Part shown: positions 44,343 through 51,968 of the stretch, in pieces
How positions within the stretch are numbered: position 1 is the first letter of the stretch
How the letters are laid out: each line of letters starts with the position of its first letter
Translations under genes and position numbers: made by a program
Source of the DNA: Sediminitomix flava
GTDB lineage: Bacteria; Bacteroidota; Bacteroidia; Cytophagales; Flammeovirgaceae
Length of the DNA stretch: 64,000 nucleotides
NCBI RefSeq assembly: GCF_003149185.1
Contig: NZ_QGDO01000001.1
Coordinates: 1,550,001-1,614,000, forward strand
Direction of reading: 5' to 3'
Notes under the pieces: generated by a model
Told to the model about the DNA's origin: nothing
What the model saw: the letters and a program-made list of their open reading frames with translations, nothing else
Databases searched by the model: none

Positions 44343-44831
44343 TTATACTTTCGCACTATCCTTCTCTTGAGTAATTTGAAGAGGTCTACTAAACTTCTCC
44401 TCCAATGAAATCATAGTATCAGTACGAGTAATACCAGGAATACATTGAATTTTATCATGAAGAACCTCACGAAGGTGATTCGTATCTTTACAATTGATTC
44501 TTACAAAAATACTGTAATCGCCTGTTGTATAATGAAGGTTAACAATTTCTGGAACTTTCTTCAGTTCTTCACAAACTTCTTCATAAAGTGAGCTTTTTTC
44601 AAGATAAATCCCCAAGAAAGCGGTGATATCATAACCTAATTTACTTAGGTCGAGATCAAGTGTAGAGCCTTTCACAATGCCCATCTTCTCCATCTTCTTC
44701 ATACGAACGTGGACTGTACCTCCCGATACAAAAATACGCTCAGCAATCTCAGTATAAGGCGTTTTAGCATCTTTCATCAACTCAGAAAGAATGCGAATAT
44801 CTACATGATCAATCTCTGGATGTTTTTCCAT
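44343..44831 (-). CDS. Lrp/AsnC-family transcriptional regulator
   Basis: 162 residues. N-terminal helix-turn-helix (HVDIRILSELMKDAKTPYTE, IFVSGGTVHVRMKKMEKMG), then the RAM ligand-binding domain (about 70-150): TAFLGIYLEKSS, VNLHYTTGDYSIFVRINCKD, DTMISLEE. Such regulators usually sense amino acids. In Bacteroidota this subgroup (with the SGGTVHVRMKK recognition helix) is typically present once per genome. It is divergent from the candidate small RNA at about 44955-45103. Confidence 0.95.
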   Translation of the reverse strand: MEKHPEIDHVDIRILSELMKDAKTPYTEIAERIFVSGGTVHVRMKKMEKMGIVKGSTLDLDLSKLGYDITAFLGIYLEKSSLYEEVCEELKKVPEIVNLHYTTGDYSIFVRINCKDTNHLREVLHDKIQCIPGITRTDTMISLEEKFSRPLQITQEKDSAKV

Positions 44832-44917
44832 TTTTTGATGGTTAAATTAGCTTCCCAAAAAATATAAAGGCGAATATATTACGAATCTCAAAATATTTCG
44901 TTAACAAGCTTAAAATG

Positions 44918-44949
44918 TTTTTAAATTATAAAATTCCACCTTACTTTTG
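44918..44949 (+). promoter_or_regulatory. Promoter-like motif of candidate small RNA
   Basis: TACTTTTG (44942-44949) is an exact TAnnTTTG; about 20 bases upstream is TTTTT (44918-44922), a weak -33. Confidence 0.45.
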
Positions 44950-44954
44950 CATCA

Positions 44955-45103
44955 TCAAAATAAGCAATTGTCTTATATGAAGGTCAGGCATTAGGGCTGA
45001 ATAGGTTCAAATCCTTGCTGACTTCAAGCATGTGTTTATTTTATGTGTTGTTTATTGGTTAAGGTTAAAGGTATGTGAATTTTTCGCATACCTTTATTTA
45101 TTT
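44955..45103 (+). ncRNA. Candidate small non-coding RNA, about 150 bases
   Basis: Bounded by a promoter motif (ending 44949) and a terminator hairpin (45067-45095). The 5' half can fold GAAGgTCAGgCA (44979-44990) with TGCTGACTTC (45016-45025), two single-G bulges, enclosing AGG-TTCAAAT-CCT (45003-45015), which resembles a tRNA T-arm. No open frame of note. It does not match the SRP, 6S, RNase P or tmRNA cores I know. Ends are approximate. Confidence 0.4.
45067..45100 (+). terminator. Hairpin terminator of candidate small RNA
   Basis: AAAGGTATGTGA and TCGCATACCTTT form a 12-bp stem with one G-T wobble, 5-base loop, followed by ATTTATTT. The T tract is weak. Confidence 0.5.
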
Positions 45104-45272
45104 CAAGACATATATTTAAGCTTCTCGCAACAAAACCTCTATATATTTGTTATTTTTTCTAAATGTGATGAATTTTCTATCACTTTTTTCAAAAATACTA
45201 AAAGTTTATAATAAATCAATAACCCCAGCTCTAGTCTAGTTAAATTTTAGATAGTAATAAATGTAAATGTTA

Positions 45273-45992
45273 CTATTTTGAGTTTTTCGGCAGATTTTTT
45301 CTTCCAAAAACTTTTAAAATCTCTTCTTTTTCTAAATATCCTGTAGCCAACCAAGACGGAATTATGCGCTTCTCTTTCTCCGCATGCTGCTTTTTAGGAT
45401 CTATAAAAAAGCGATAATACGAATTTTGATACTCTTGGGGTGTAGATTTCGGCAAACCTTTTCGTGGACAGGCAAAAATCTGTAAGGGCTTTAAGTCATG
45501 AGATATCAAGCTCAATGTATCATTGGTTGATATATCTCCCCCATCTAAATTAGGAATACTTGATTCTGTACTTTCAAGCAACCGATCCACAGTTTTAGAA
45601 GGCCCGTAGGTATAAGTCAGTTCATTTCCACCTTGACCAACTTCTTCAATAGCCCTAATCAATATCCCGAAGTAAATTTCTTTGTCTGTATCTCCAAAAC
45701 AGATATCTAAACCTTTATAATTACCACCTCTGAAACCTGTTCCTTTTTGGGTTCGATGAAAGTACCATTTACGAAACGCCAATTGCTGCTTAAAACAATG
45801 CGTAGCTGCATCAGGGTGTTCTGCTGAATGAAGATAAAATTCAATTTCCTTCATCCGAAAAAGATGATTTGGTGTAGAAAGAAGTATTTGATTGAGAAGT
45901 TTTTCAGCTATCTGTTCAAAAAACTGTTGTACACTTTCACCTTTATCCGCTTTTGAGAAATAGGCTAAAATATATTCACTTAGTTCCTCCAT
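45273..45992 (-). CDS. Conserved protein of unknown function
   Basis: 239 residues, cytoplasmic, no signal or membrane helix. The core (about 45-140) reads MKEIEFYLHSAEHPDAATHC, KWYFHRTQ, FRGGNYKGLDICFG, YFGILIRAIEEV, and further on YYRFFIDPKK. This pattern recalls a poorly studied family sometimes labelled DNA-3-methyladenine glycosylase in databases, but the true AAG motifs are not visible, so I do not assign a reaction. It lies divergently from the glycosyltransferase operon. Conserved His, Asp and Arg residues suggest an enzyme. Confidence 0.6.
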   Translation of the reverse strand: MEELSEYILAYFSKADKGESVQQFFEQIAEKLLNQILLSTPNHLFRMKEIEFYLHSAEHPDAATHCFKQQLAFRKWYFHRTQKGTGFRGGNYKGLDICFGDTDKEIYFGILIRAIEEVGQGGNELTYTYGPSKTVDRLLESTESSIPNLDGGDISTNDTLSLISHDLKPLQIFACPRKGLPKSTPQEYQNSYYRFFIDPKKQHAEKEKRIIPSWLATGYLEKEEILKVFGRKNLPKNSK

Positions 45993-46027
45993 CGTGTCCT
46001 ACATTCAACTTTACATGAGAGATTTAT

Positions 46028-46035
46028 TAACTTTG
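46028..46035 (+). promoter_or_regulatory. -7 element (TAACTTTG) upstream of glycosyltransferase operon
   Basis: Exact TAnnTTTG 24 bases before the ATG at 46060. It lies in the short (67-base) divergent gap with the gene at 45273. Confidence 0.5.
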
Positions 46036-46059
46036 CCTTCTCTTAAAATAAACTGATTT

Positions 46060-47325
46060 ATGACAAACTTGTATCTTGAACGTTATGCTTGGCAGAAAAA
46101 AATGTTGGATGAAGCTGTTCCTTCAAATTTAGGACAAGTAGTTGTTATTCCTTGTTTTAACGAACCTTCGATACTTGATACCTTACAATCTCTATTTGAA
46201 TGTTCTCCTACAGAAAAAATAACGGAAATTCTTCTTGTCATTAATCAGTCAGAGAATTCACCGCTAAGCGTAAAAACTCAAAATCAAATAACCTTAGAGG
46301 AATCACGTAAATGGATATTTCAAAAAAATAAAGAAAGAAATGATTTACAATTTCATATCATTTGGGCTAATGACCTCCCTAAAAAACATGCAGGAGTAGG
46401 ACTTGCTCGAAAGATTGGAATGGATGAAGCTATAAGGCGTTTATCGATGAAAGGAAATGAAAGTGCACCTATTATCTCACTTGACGCTGATTGTTTGGTT
46501 GAAAAAAACTATCTCCAAGCAATAGAACAGCATTTTCAAAAAAATCCGAAAACACCAGCTTGTACAATTCATTTTGAACACCCCGTTACAGGTCATAAAC
46601 TTGAAAAATATAACAAAGCAATCTGCGCCTATGAACTTCACCTTAGGTACTACGTACAAGGTTTACGTTTTGCTAATTACCCTTTTGCATATATGACTAT
46701 CGGCTCTGCTTTTGCCGTAAGGTCTGATATTTACCAAAAACAAAGTGGAATGAACCGAAAAAAGGGCGGTGAAGACTTCTATTTTTTGCATAAAATAATC
46801 CCACTCGGAGAATTCACAGATTTAGTAACGACAAAGGTAATTCCATCAACTAGAATCTCTGATAGAGTACCATTCGGAACAGGAAAGGCTATTGATGATC
46901 AATTACAAAATGAGACCTCAAATCTTTTATCTCATAATCCTTCGATATTTAAAGAATTGAAGTTCTTTTTAGAAAAAGCACCTCTCCTATATACTTCAGA
47001 CTATGATTGGAAATCTTTACCTCAAGCGACTGTTGCTTTTTTAGAAACAAATGATTTTCAAAATGTACTGAAAAGACTATTAAGAGAGTCTCCAACTAAA
47101 ATTTCTTTCCGACAAAAATTCTTCTGGTGGTTTGATGGCTTTAGAGTTTTGAAATACACTCACTTTTTAAGAGATCATCAGTATCCTCAGAAAGACGTAT
47201 TCTGTGCATCCCAAACTTTAGCAAGTTGGATAGGGACAGACTTAAACTTGAATCATTTTGAATTACTTTATTTTTATAGAAATGAGTATCAAAAAGGAGA
47301 TTATGTAACTGAGCTTTCAGATTGA
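46060..47325 (+). CDS. Family 2 glycosyltransferase
   Basis: 421 residues, GT-A fold. The nucleotide-sugar site opens with VVVIPCFNEPSILDTLQSL; KHAGVGLARKIGMDEAIRR precedes the metal-binding LDADCLVEKNYLQAIEQHF (DxD-like Asp-Ala-Asp), and TIGSAFAVRSDIYQKQSGMN with GGEDFYFLHKI is the acceptor-side and E(D) motif of GT2 enzymes. No C-terminal membrane helix. The last 120 residues are unassigned. Donor and acceptor unknown. It heads an operon with two paralogous small membrane proteins. Confidence 0.88.
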   Translation: MTNLYLERYAWQKKMLDEAVPSNLGQVVVIPCFNEPSILDTLQSLFECSPTEKITEILLVINQSENSPLSVKTQNQITLEESRKWIFQKNKERNDLQFHIIWANDLPKKHAGVGLARKIGMDEAIRRLSMKGNESAPIISLDADCLVEKNYLQAIEQHFQKNPKTPACTIHFEHPVTGHKLEKYNKAICAYELHLRYYVQGLRFANYPFAYMTIGSAFAVRSDIYQKQSGMNRKKGGEDFYFLHKIIPLGEFTDLVTTKVIPSTRISDRVPFGTGKAIDDQLQNETSNLLSHNPSIFKELKFFLEKAPLLYTSDYDWKSLPQATVAFLETNDFQNVLKRLLRESPTKISFRQKFFWWFDGFRVLKYTHFLRDHQYPQKDVFCASQTLASWIGTDLNLNHFELLYFYRNEYQKGDYVTELSD

Positions 47326-47367
47326 ACGTAAACTATCTTCAGAATCCTTTTTTAACTATAAACTACA

Positions 47368-47976
47368 ATGACCAATAAGACACTACAAAATTCAAATACC
47401 CAAAGACTTCGTTTTGAAGGTGAAAATTACAAACTCATCAAAAGTAATTTTCAACTCAGTAAAAAAGCTAAGACAAGGCAGCAGCTATTAAAATTGGTAG
47501 GTGTTGTTGCTTTAATCGTTGATATTGTAGAATTCTGGCAAGCATTTGCTGCCGAAAATATAACAGCTATCCTTAGCACTGGAGCAATAGGAATCTTCAT
47601 TATAGCCACAGTAGTTTTAGTTAACAAAAAAAGAGGTATTGATTTACCATACCTTATTCTCACCAAAGACAAATTGAGGTGGAGACATCACTTTTTAATG
47701 AAAGAAAAGAGTATATCTTTCTCTGAAGTACAATCTATTCACTTTGAGATTGACACAATTCACTTTCTGATGAAAGAAGGAAATGAAGAAAAGTATAATT
47801 TTTTAAAACGGCTTAGAAAAGAAAAAAACAGCATCCTACACGAGGAACTCATTCTACTAGCCGAAGAACTTCACATTCCATTTACCCTTTCAAAAACTAA
47901 GAATGCAGAACTCATAAAAAAGTATCCTGAAAGAATTGAAAGGTATAAAGTGAAAAGTAGGTATGTAGGTCATTAA
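47368..47976 (+). CDS. Two-helix membrane protein, paralog A
   Basis: 202 residues. Two hydrophobic segments (about 40-58 and 66-86) followed by a soluble beta-rich domain (about 95-150; LILTKDKLRWRHHFLMKEKS, SFSEVQSIHFEIDTIHFLM) that resembles a bacterial PH-like fold, then a charged helical tail. It shares LSKKAKTRQ near the N-terminus and the overall layout with the next gene, so the two are tandem paralogs. 42 bases after the glycosyltransferase. No known family assigned. Confidence 0.65.
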   Translation: MTNKTLQNSNTQRLRFEGENYKLIKSNFQLSKKAKTRQQLLKLVGVVALIVDIVEFWQAFAAENITAILSTGAIGIFIIATVVLVNKKRGIDLPYLILTKDKLRWRHHFLMKEKSISFSEVQSIHFEIDTIHFLMKEGNEEKYNFLKRLRKEKNSILHEELILLAEELHIPFTLSKTKNAELIKKYPERIERYKVKSRYVGH

Positions 47977-47988
47977 TTTTTTAGACTG

Positions 47989-48600
47989 ATGATATTTAAG
48001 AAAAAAGAGAAATCAAACGTAAAAACGATTCTCAAATTTCAAGGTAAAGGCTTTCCTATCGTTGAGGGAGAAAACAACTTAAGCAAGAAGGCAAAGCTCC
48101 GACAGAAATGGATTGAAGGCTTTTTCAAATTTGTAGTATTCCCTTTCGAGTTACTCCAATTTGGTACAGATATCTATTTCATGGATTATATCGGAATTAC
48201 AGAATGGGGATTTGTAGGAGGTGTCTCTATATTCTTGTTTTTAAGAGGAAAAGAAGATCAAGCTCCTTTTGTAAAATTAGATGAAGAAAAATTCTCTTAT
48301 CAATTCTCTCCTCTTGAACGCACAAAGAAAATCTTCTTCAAAGACCTTAAATCTGTTCATTTAGAATTAGAAAATATTGTCTTCTATTTAAAAAATGGGG
48401 AAAAAGAATCATTTCTGATCAACGTCAATACTGTTTCTTACAAAGAGAAAATGGATTTACTGAAAGATAAGTTGATTGAACAAATTTCATCTAAAGAAAT
48501 TAAGATCACATTATCTCCTAAAAAAGCAAAAACCTTTTATGAGAAACACCCAGAACTCGAAGGTACATTAGAAATATTTGATAGATATCGAAAGGTATAA
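47989..48600 (+). CDS. Two-helix membrane protein, paralog B
   Basis: 203 residues, same layout as paralog A, which ends 12 bases upstream: LSKKAKLRQ block, two hydrophobic segments (about 45-60 and 70-82), then VKLDEEKFSYQFSPLERTKK and FFKDLKSVHLELENIVFYLK matching A's PH-like segment. It has diverged strongly from A, so the duplication is old. Last gene of the operon, followed by a terminator. Function unknown. Confidence 0.65.
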   Translation: MIFKKKEKSNVKTILKFQGKGFPIVEGENNLSKKAKLRQKWIEGFFKFVVFPFELLQFGTDIYFMDYIGITEWGFVGGVSIFLFLRGKEDQAPFVKLDEEKFSYQFSPLERTKKIFFKDLKSVHLELENIVFYLKNGEKESFLINVNTVSYKEKMDLLKDKLIEQISSKEIKITLSPKKAKTFYEKHPELEGTLEIFDRYRKV

Positions 48601-48603
48601 CAC

Positions 48604-48646
48604 AAAAAAACAGGCTCTAGAAAAATATCTAAAGCCTGTTTTTTTA
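48604..48646. terminator. Bidirectional terminator
   Basis: AAACAGGCT and AGCCTGTTT with an inner TAGA/TCTA pair, A and T runs on both sides, between converging genes. Confidence 0.8.
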
Positions 48647-48662
48647 TATAAATAATCAGTTT

Positions 48663-50933
48663 TTACTGAATAACTTTTTCTTTGTTGGTATGCACAAATA
48701 GAATATCTCCAATAAGGTCATATCCTAAGAATAGGTCTTCTCCTTTATGCTTCACTGCTTCTCCTCTGATTCCTAAAATTGTCAAATCTGCATCATTAGA
48801 ACGCTCATTAATTATAGCTTTCGATTCCACATCTTCACTTCTCGGAATCATAAAAATATTATTCTTATTGATTGGCAGACGTCCTTCTGCAATCAAATTT
48901 TCGATATTATCTTGTTGTACAGAAAGATCATTCTCAGGGAATAATACCATCAATTTAATTTTAGCATCTCTCCATTCTGGGTGACCTAAAATGATAAATC
49001 CTAGAAGAATCATCAGGTTAGCATTATCAAAATCCTTAGGAGTCAACCAAATGTGAATTTCTTGTCTGTACCCAAAGTTTCGCTCTGCACTTGCCAAAAT
49101 ACAAGTATCAAAGTTTGTAGCCGTAATCAACTTAAAGTTATCTAAGATATCATTGAGTTTATCAGGGTTACTTTTAGAGAATTCAAATAGAATCATATTA
49201 TTCTCTTTACCCGAAATACCCGGTAATTGAATTACTTGAGCAATAGCTGATGTGAAAGATGGTGTAACTAGCGTATCCAAATAAACCCTACTCCCCGATG
49301 AATCTGAAAGCTTAATCAACCTGCTCAAAATTTCCTCGGACTGTTCATGAGTTTCTCTAGATAAATAACCTTTCAAAATATGAATGTAAGTACCAAAACC
49401 ATATTTATGAGAAAGCCATGTCACCATTGAGAATGCAGATAATCTTTTGAATGTATTATCTGAAATACACACAATAGACGGACGCCAATGTTCTGCCTCA
49501 ACTTCTTCTGTTTCTGCCTTCTGAAGAAATACCCTGAACTGTCGACTCAATTGGAATATTACACCTTGGAAAATATTAGATAGTCCTTGTTTATTCTCTC
49601 TTGTATAACCAATAATTTGGTAGATGATTGTCATAAAGACAATCGAAGATAGCGCATAGAATACACTAATTTTGAACATCAGATATACACAAGAAACGGC
49701 TCCTAAACAGGAAATAAACCATTTAGATCGGAATACAGGACGATATGATGGGTCTGAAGCAAAGTGCTCTAAGAATGAGATCATACAAATAGCACCATAA
49801 GTCACCATAAAGAACATGGTAATAATCTGAGCTACAACATCTATATCCCCCATCAACACAAAAATAAGTGCTATCACTGCTGAAACTAAATTCGCATTGA
49901 AAGGCTCATTTGAACGTTTATCTGTTTTTGAAAGAGCTGCATTGAAGTTGGGCAGTGGAAATATCTTATCTTCAGCAATTGCCTGTAGCGTACGAGGCGC
50001 AACCAAGATAGAACCAATCGCTGATGAAAATGCTGCTGCTCCAAGCCCGATAGGTATAATTGGTCCCCAAAGCGCAATCTTTGACATAATCATTTCATCT
50101 TCTGCCAAATCCGTTGGCGATGCAGACAAGGTTAATTTATAAGCTACCAACATATAAATAAGCATACCTGCAATCGTTGCGAGCATAGTCCCTAGAGGAA
50201 TTGATCTACTAGGATTTTTCAAATCTCCAGAAAGCCCTACCCCTGCTGCCATCCCTGTAAAAGCAGGGAAACAGATAGCAAAAACATGGAAAAAGGAATC
50301 TGGATTAACGATATGTGCGGTAAGGTTTGGCACATTGAGTTGGTTATACTCAGTCCCTCCACCAAAGAACAATACCAATGAGAAAAACAATGCTGCTACA
50401 ACAATATATAAGGTTTGAATACCTAGAGATGCCCCTCTAAGTAATACCAAAGCTGTTAATAATACCGTAGAAGGAATACTAATTAGCCTCAAATCATATA
50501 TATAAATATTCCATTCCTGCATCATGTAGTCAAGCACAGGATTGAATGCTTCGGCAAATGCGATAATATAAAATGCGGTACTAATCGCTTGAGACAAGTA
50601 AAGCGCTATACCAATTGCTCCCCCAATCTGAAAACCAAAAGAACGAGAAATAATATAGTAGACTCCTCCACCTTGTACTTTCTGATTGGTTGCAATTTCA
50701 GAAATTGATAATGCTGTAGGGATAGTTACAGTATGCCCCAATAAAATCAGCATCATACATCCCCAAAAACTCAAATGCCCTACCGCATAACCAAAACGTA
50801 GGAAAAGAATCGCTCCCAGAATCGTACTGATTGAAGTCAAGAAAACAGCAATAGTACCAAACCCACCTTTATTTTCTAAAGTCTGAGGTTCTTTTCGATT
50901 CTTACCGTTTGTTTTAAATTTTAGTTTTTCCAA
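48663..50933 (-). CDS. SLC12-like cation-chloride cotransporter / APC-superfamily permease
   Basis: 756 residues: about 12 membrane helices (30-480) and a 270-residue cytoplasmic C-terminal domain. GGFGTIAVFLTSISTILGAI is the start of TM1, typical of Na-K-Cl cotransporter relatives; QGGGVYYIISRSFGFQIGGA and FPAFTGMAAGVGLSGDLKNP match the SLC12 pattern. The soluble C-terminal part (WRPSIVCISDN, ILGIRGEAV) resembles the SLC12 C-terminal/USP-like domain. Transported ions are inferred only from family. The leader contains a 58-base nested hairpin further upstream (51030-51087). Confidence 0.87.
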   Translation of the reverse strand: MEKLKFKTNGKNRKEPQTLENKGGFGTIAVFLTSISTILGAILFLRFGYAVGHLSFWGCMMLILLGHTVTIPTALSISEIATNQKVQGGGVYYIISRSFGFQIGGAIGIALYLSQAISTAFYIIAFAEAFNPVLDYMMQEWNIYIYDLRLISIPSTVLLTALVLLRGASLGIQTLYIVVAALFFSLVLFFGGGTEYNQLNVPNLTAHIVNPDSFFHVFAICFPAFTGMAAGVGLSGDLKNPSRSIPLGTMLATIAGMLIYMLVAYKLTLSASPTDLAEDEMIMSKIALWGPIIPIGLGAAAFSSAIGSILVAPRTLQAIAEDKIFPLPNFNAALSKTDKRSNEPFNANLVSAVIALIFVLMGDIDVVAQIITMFFMVTYGAICMISFLEHFASDPSYRPVFRSKWFISCLGAVSCVYLMFKISVFYALSSIVFMTIIYQIIGYTRENKQGLSNIFQGVIFQLSRQFRVFLQKAETEEVEAEHWRPSIVCISDNTFKRLSAFSMVTWLSHKYGFGTYIHILKGYLSRETHEQSEEILSRLIKLSDSSGSRVYLDTLVTPSFTSAIAQVIQLPGISGKENNMILFEFSKSNPDKLNDILDNFKLITATNFDTCILASAERNFGYRQEIHIWLTPKDFDNANLMILLGFIILGHPEWRDAKIKLMVLFPENDLSVQQDNIENLIAEGRLPINKNNIFMIPRSEDVESKAIINERSNDADLTILGIRGEAVKHKGEDLFLGYDLIGDILFVHTNKEKVIQ

Positions 50934-51251
50934 AATTCTTAAAACTAAGTTTCACATTGAAAGAATAGCCCTATACAAGCTATCACAACTGTAGGTGATC
51001 TATCCTTTCTATTTTCCATCTCAAAAAAGAAAATGTCTACTAGCGAAACGGGCTTCAGTTAAGGGCTTTTTCGCCAATAGACATTTTGAAATATGATTTC
51101 TAAATCTAAAGATATATTACTCTTCTCTAAGTTTAGACTTTATGAAGAAAAGAGATTTGTATGTAAAAATGAAGGGAATTTCTAAATTTTAATATGTCTT
51201 ATCATCCATAAATGATTCTTTCCAAAATTTTTTATAAGAAAAGACATAAAA
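50934..51251. other. Intergenic region between bioG and the SLC12-like gene
   Basis: A gap of 318 bases between two leftward genes. It holds the nested hairpin at 51030-51087 and must hold the promoter for the transporter. No open frame is supported. Confidence 0.6.
51030..51087 (-). terminator. Nested 58-base hairpin; probable terminator of bioFG or leader element
   Basis: Outer stem AAAATGTCTA/TAGACATTTT (10 bp) encloses an inner GCGAAA/TTTCGC (6 bp) and a 20-base loop with two direct GGGCTT repeats. On the minus strand it is followed by CTTTTTT, which favours a terminator for the bioF-bioG operon, 165 bases after bioG. The large structured loop is unusual for a simple terminator. Confidence 0.45.
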
Positions 51252-51956
51252 TTAAGAAGCATTGAATTGTGTTATATCTTCTTGTAGAGACACGATCATT
51301 TCATCCCAAGTATTCCATCTGTAAAATGGAAAATGTGAGCCTTCTATATCTCTAGAAAAAGTCTTATTAGCTAAATCCCAATATTCTGTTTGACTTTGAT
51401 AAGGGAAAATAAAATCTCGATCACAAGTAATTGAATGCGTGTAGAAATCTCTTACAGGTGGATTTTCCTTGGTACGCTGCCAAATATAAATAAGCTCGTC
51501 CCTTTGTTCCTGCAAATCTCTTTCTGGTGGATAATTCACAAACTTCATCATTGTCGCTCGGTCACCACACATACGCTTGAAGAATTTCCCACGAGTTTCT
51601 TCATCAAAAACTTCTATTGTTCTTTGGAAAAATAAAGGAGGTATCCCCCATTGATCATGAACAGGGTAAGGTGTTCCATTCAATGCGATTCGGACTGGAA
51701 ATTGTTCTTGAAGTTCTTGAAGTAGATATGAACCATGCCAAACCCCCATAGACCATGCTAGAAGAGTCTTTTCCTCATAAGTATTCAGAATTTCATATAA
51801 TTCTTCTACTTGATCCAATTCTCTATAATCATATACCATCAGAACATCCACAGATTCTGAAGTAATTGGTTGAAAAGGCTTTTCATCAAGCCCCCAGCCA
51901 CTAAAGAATACCAATAAATGAGTATTTGATGCTTTGTTGATCCAATGAAGTTTCAC
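51252..51956 (-). CDS. bioG: BioG-type pimeloyl-ACP methyl ester esterase (DUF452)
   Basis: 234 residues of the DUF452/BioG family, alpha/beta-hydrolase-like enzymes that remove the methyl group from pimeloyl-ACP methyl ester so that the chain can enter biotin synthesis. Seen: LLVFFSGWGLDEKPFQPI near the N-terminus, nucleophile region LLAWSMGVWHGSYLL (Ser in WSMG), and C-terminal His in EGSHFPFYRW. It follows bioF by 12 bases. Assignment from motifs plus operon position. Confidence 0.85.
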   Translation of the reverse strand: MKLHWINKASNTHLLVFFSGWGLDEKPFQPITSESVDVLMVYDYRELDQVEELYEILNTYEEKTLLAWSMGVWHGSYLLQELQEQFPVRIALNGTPYPVHDQWGIPPLFFQRTIEVFDEETRGKFFKRMCGDRATMMKFVNYPPERDLQEQRDELIYIWQRTKENPPVRDFYTHSITCDRDFIFPYQSQTEYWDLANKTFSRDIEGSHFPFYRWNTWDEMIVSLQEDITQFNAS

Positions 51957-51968
51957 AGTCTTGTTGTG

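Larger units (their letters stand above)
44832..45272. other. 441-base gap holding a candidate small RNA
   Basis: No convincing protein gene lies here. The left part is the upstream region of the Lrp gene. The centre holds a promoter-like motif, a structured segment and a terminator hairpin (see separate entries). The right part (45106-45272) is AT-rich without visible structure. Confidence 0.6.

Noticed and set aside
44978-44995. Five-codon leader-peptide frame (MKVRH) in the candidate RNA
   Set aside because: Too short and without an amino-acid run or a downstream gene on the same strand.
44979-45025. Possible SRP RNA, because of the AGGTCAGG string
   Set aside because: The conserved GGAA tetraloop and GGAAGcAGCc side of the SRP core are absent.
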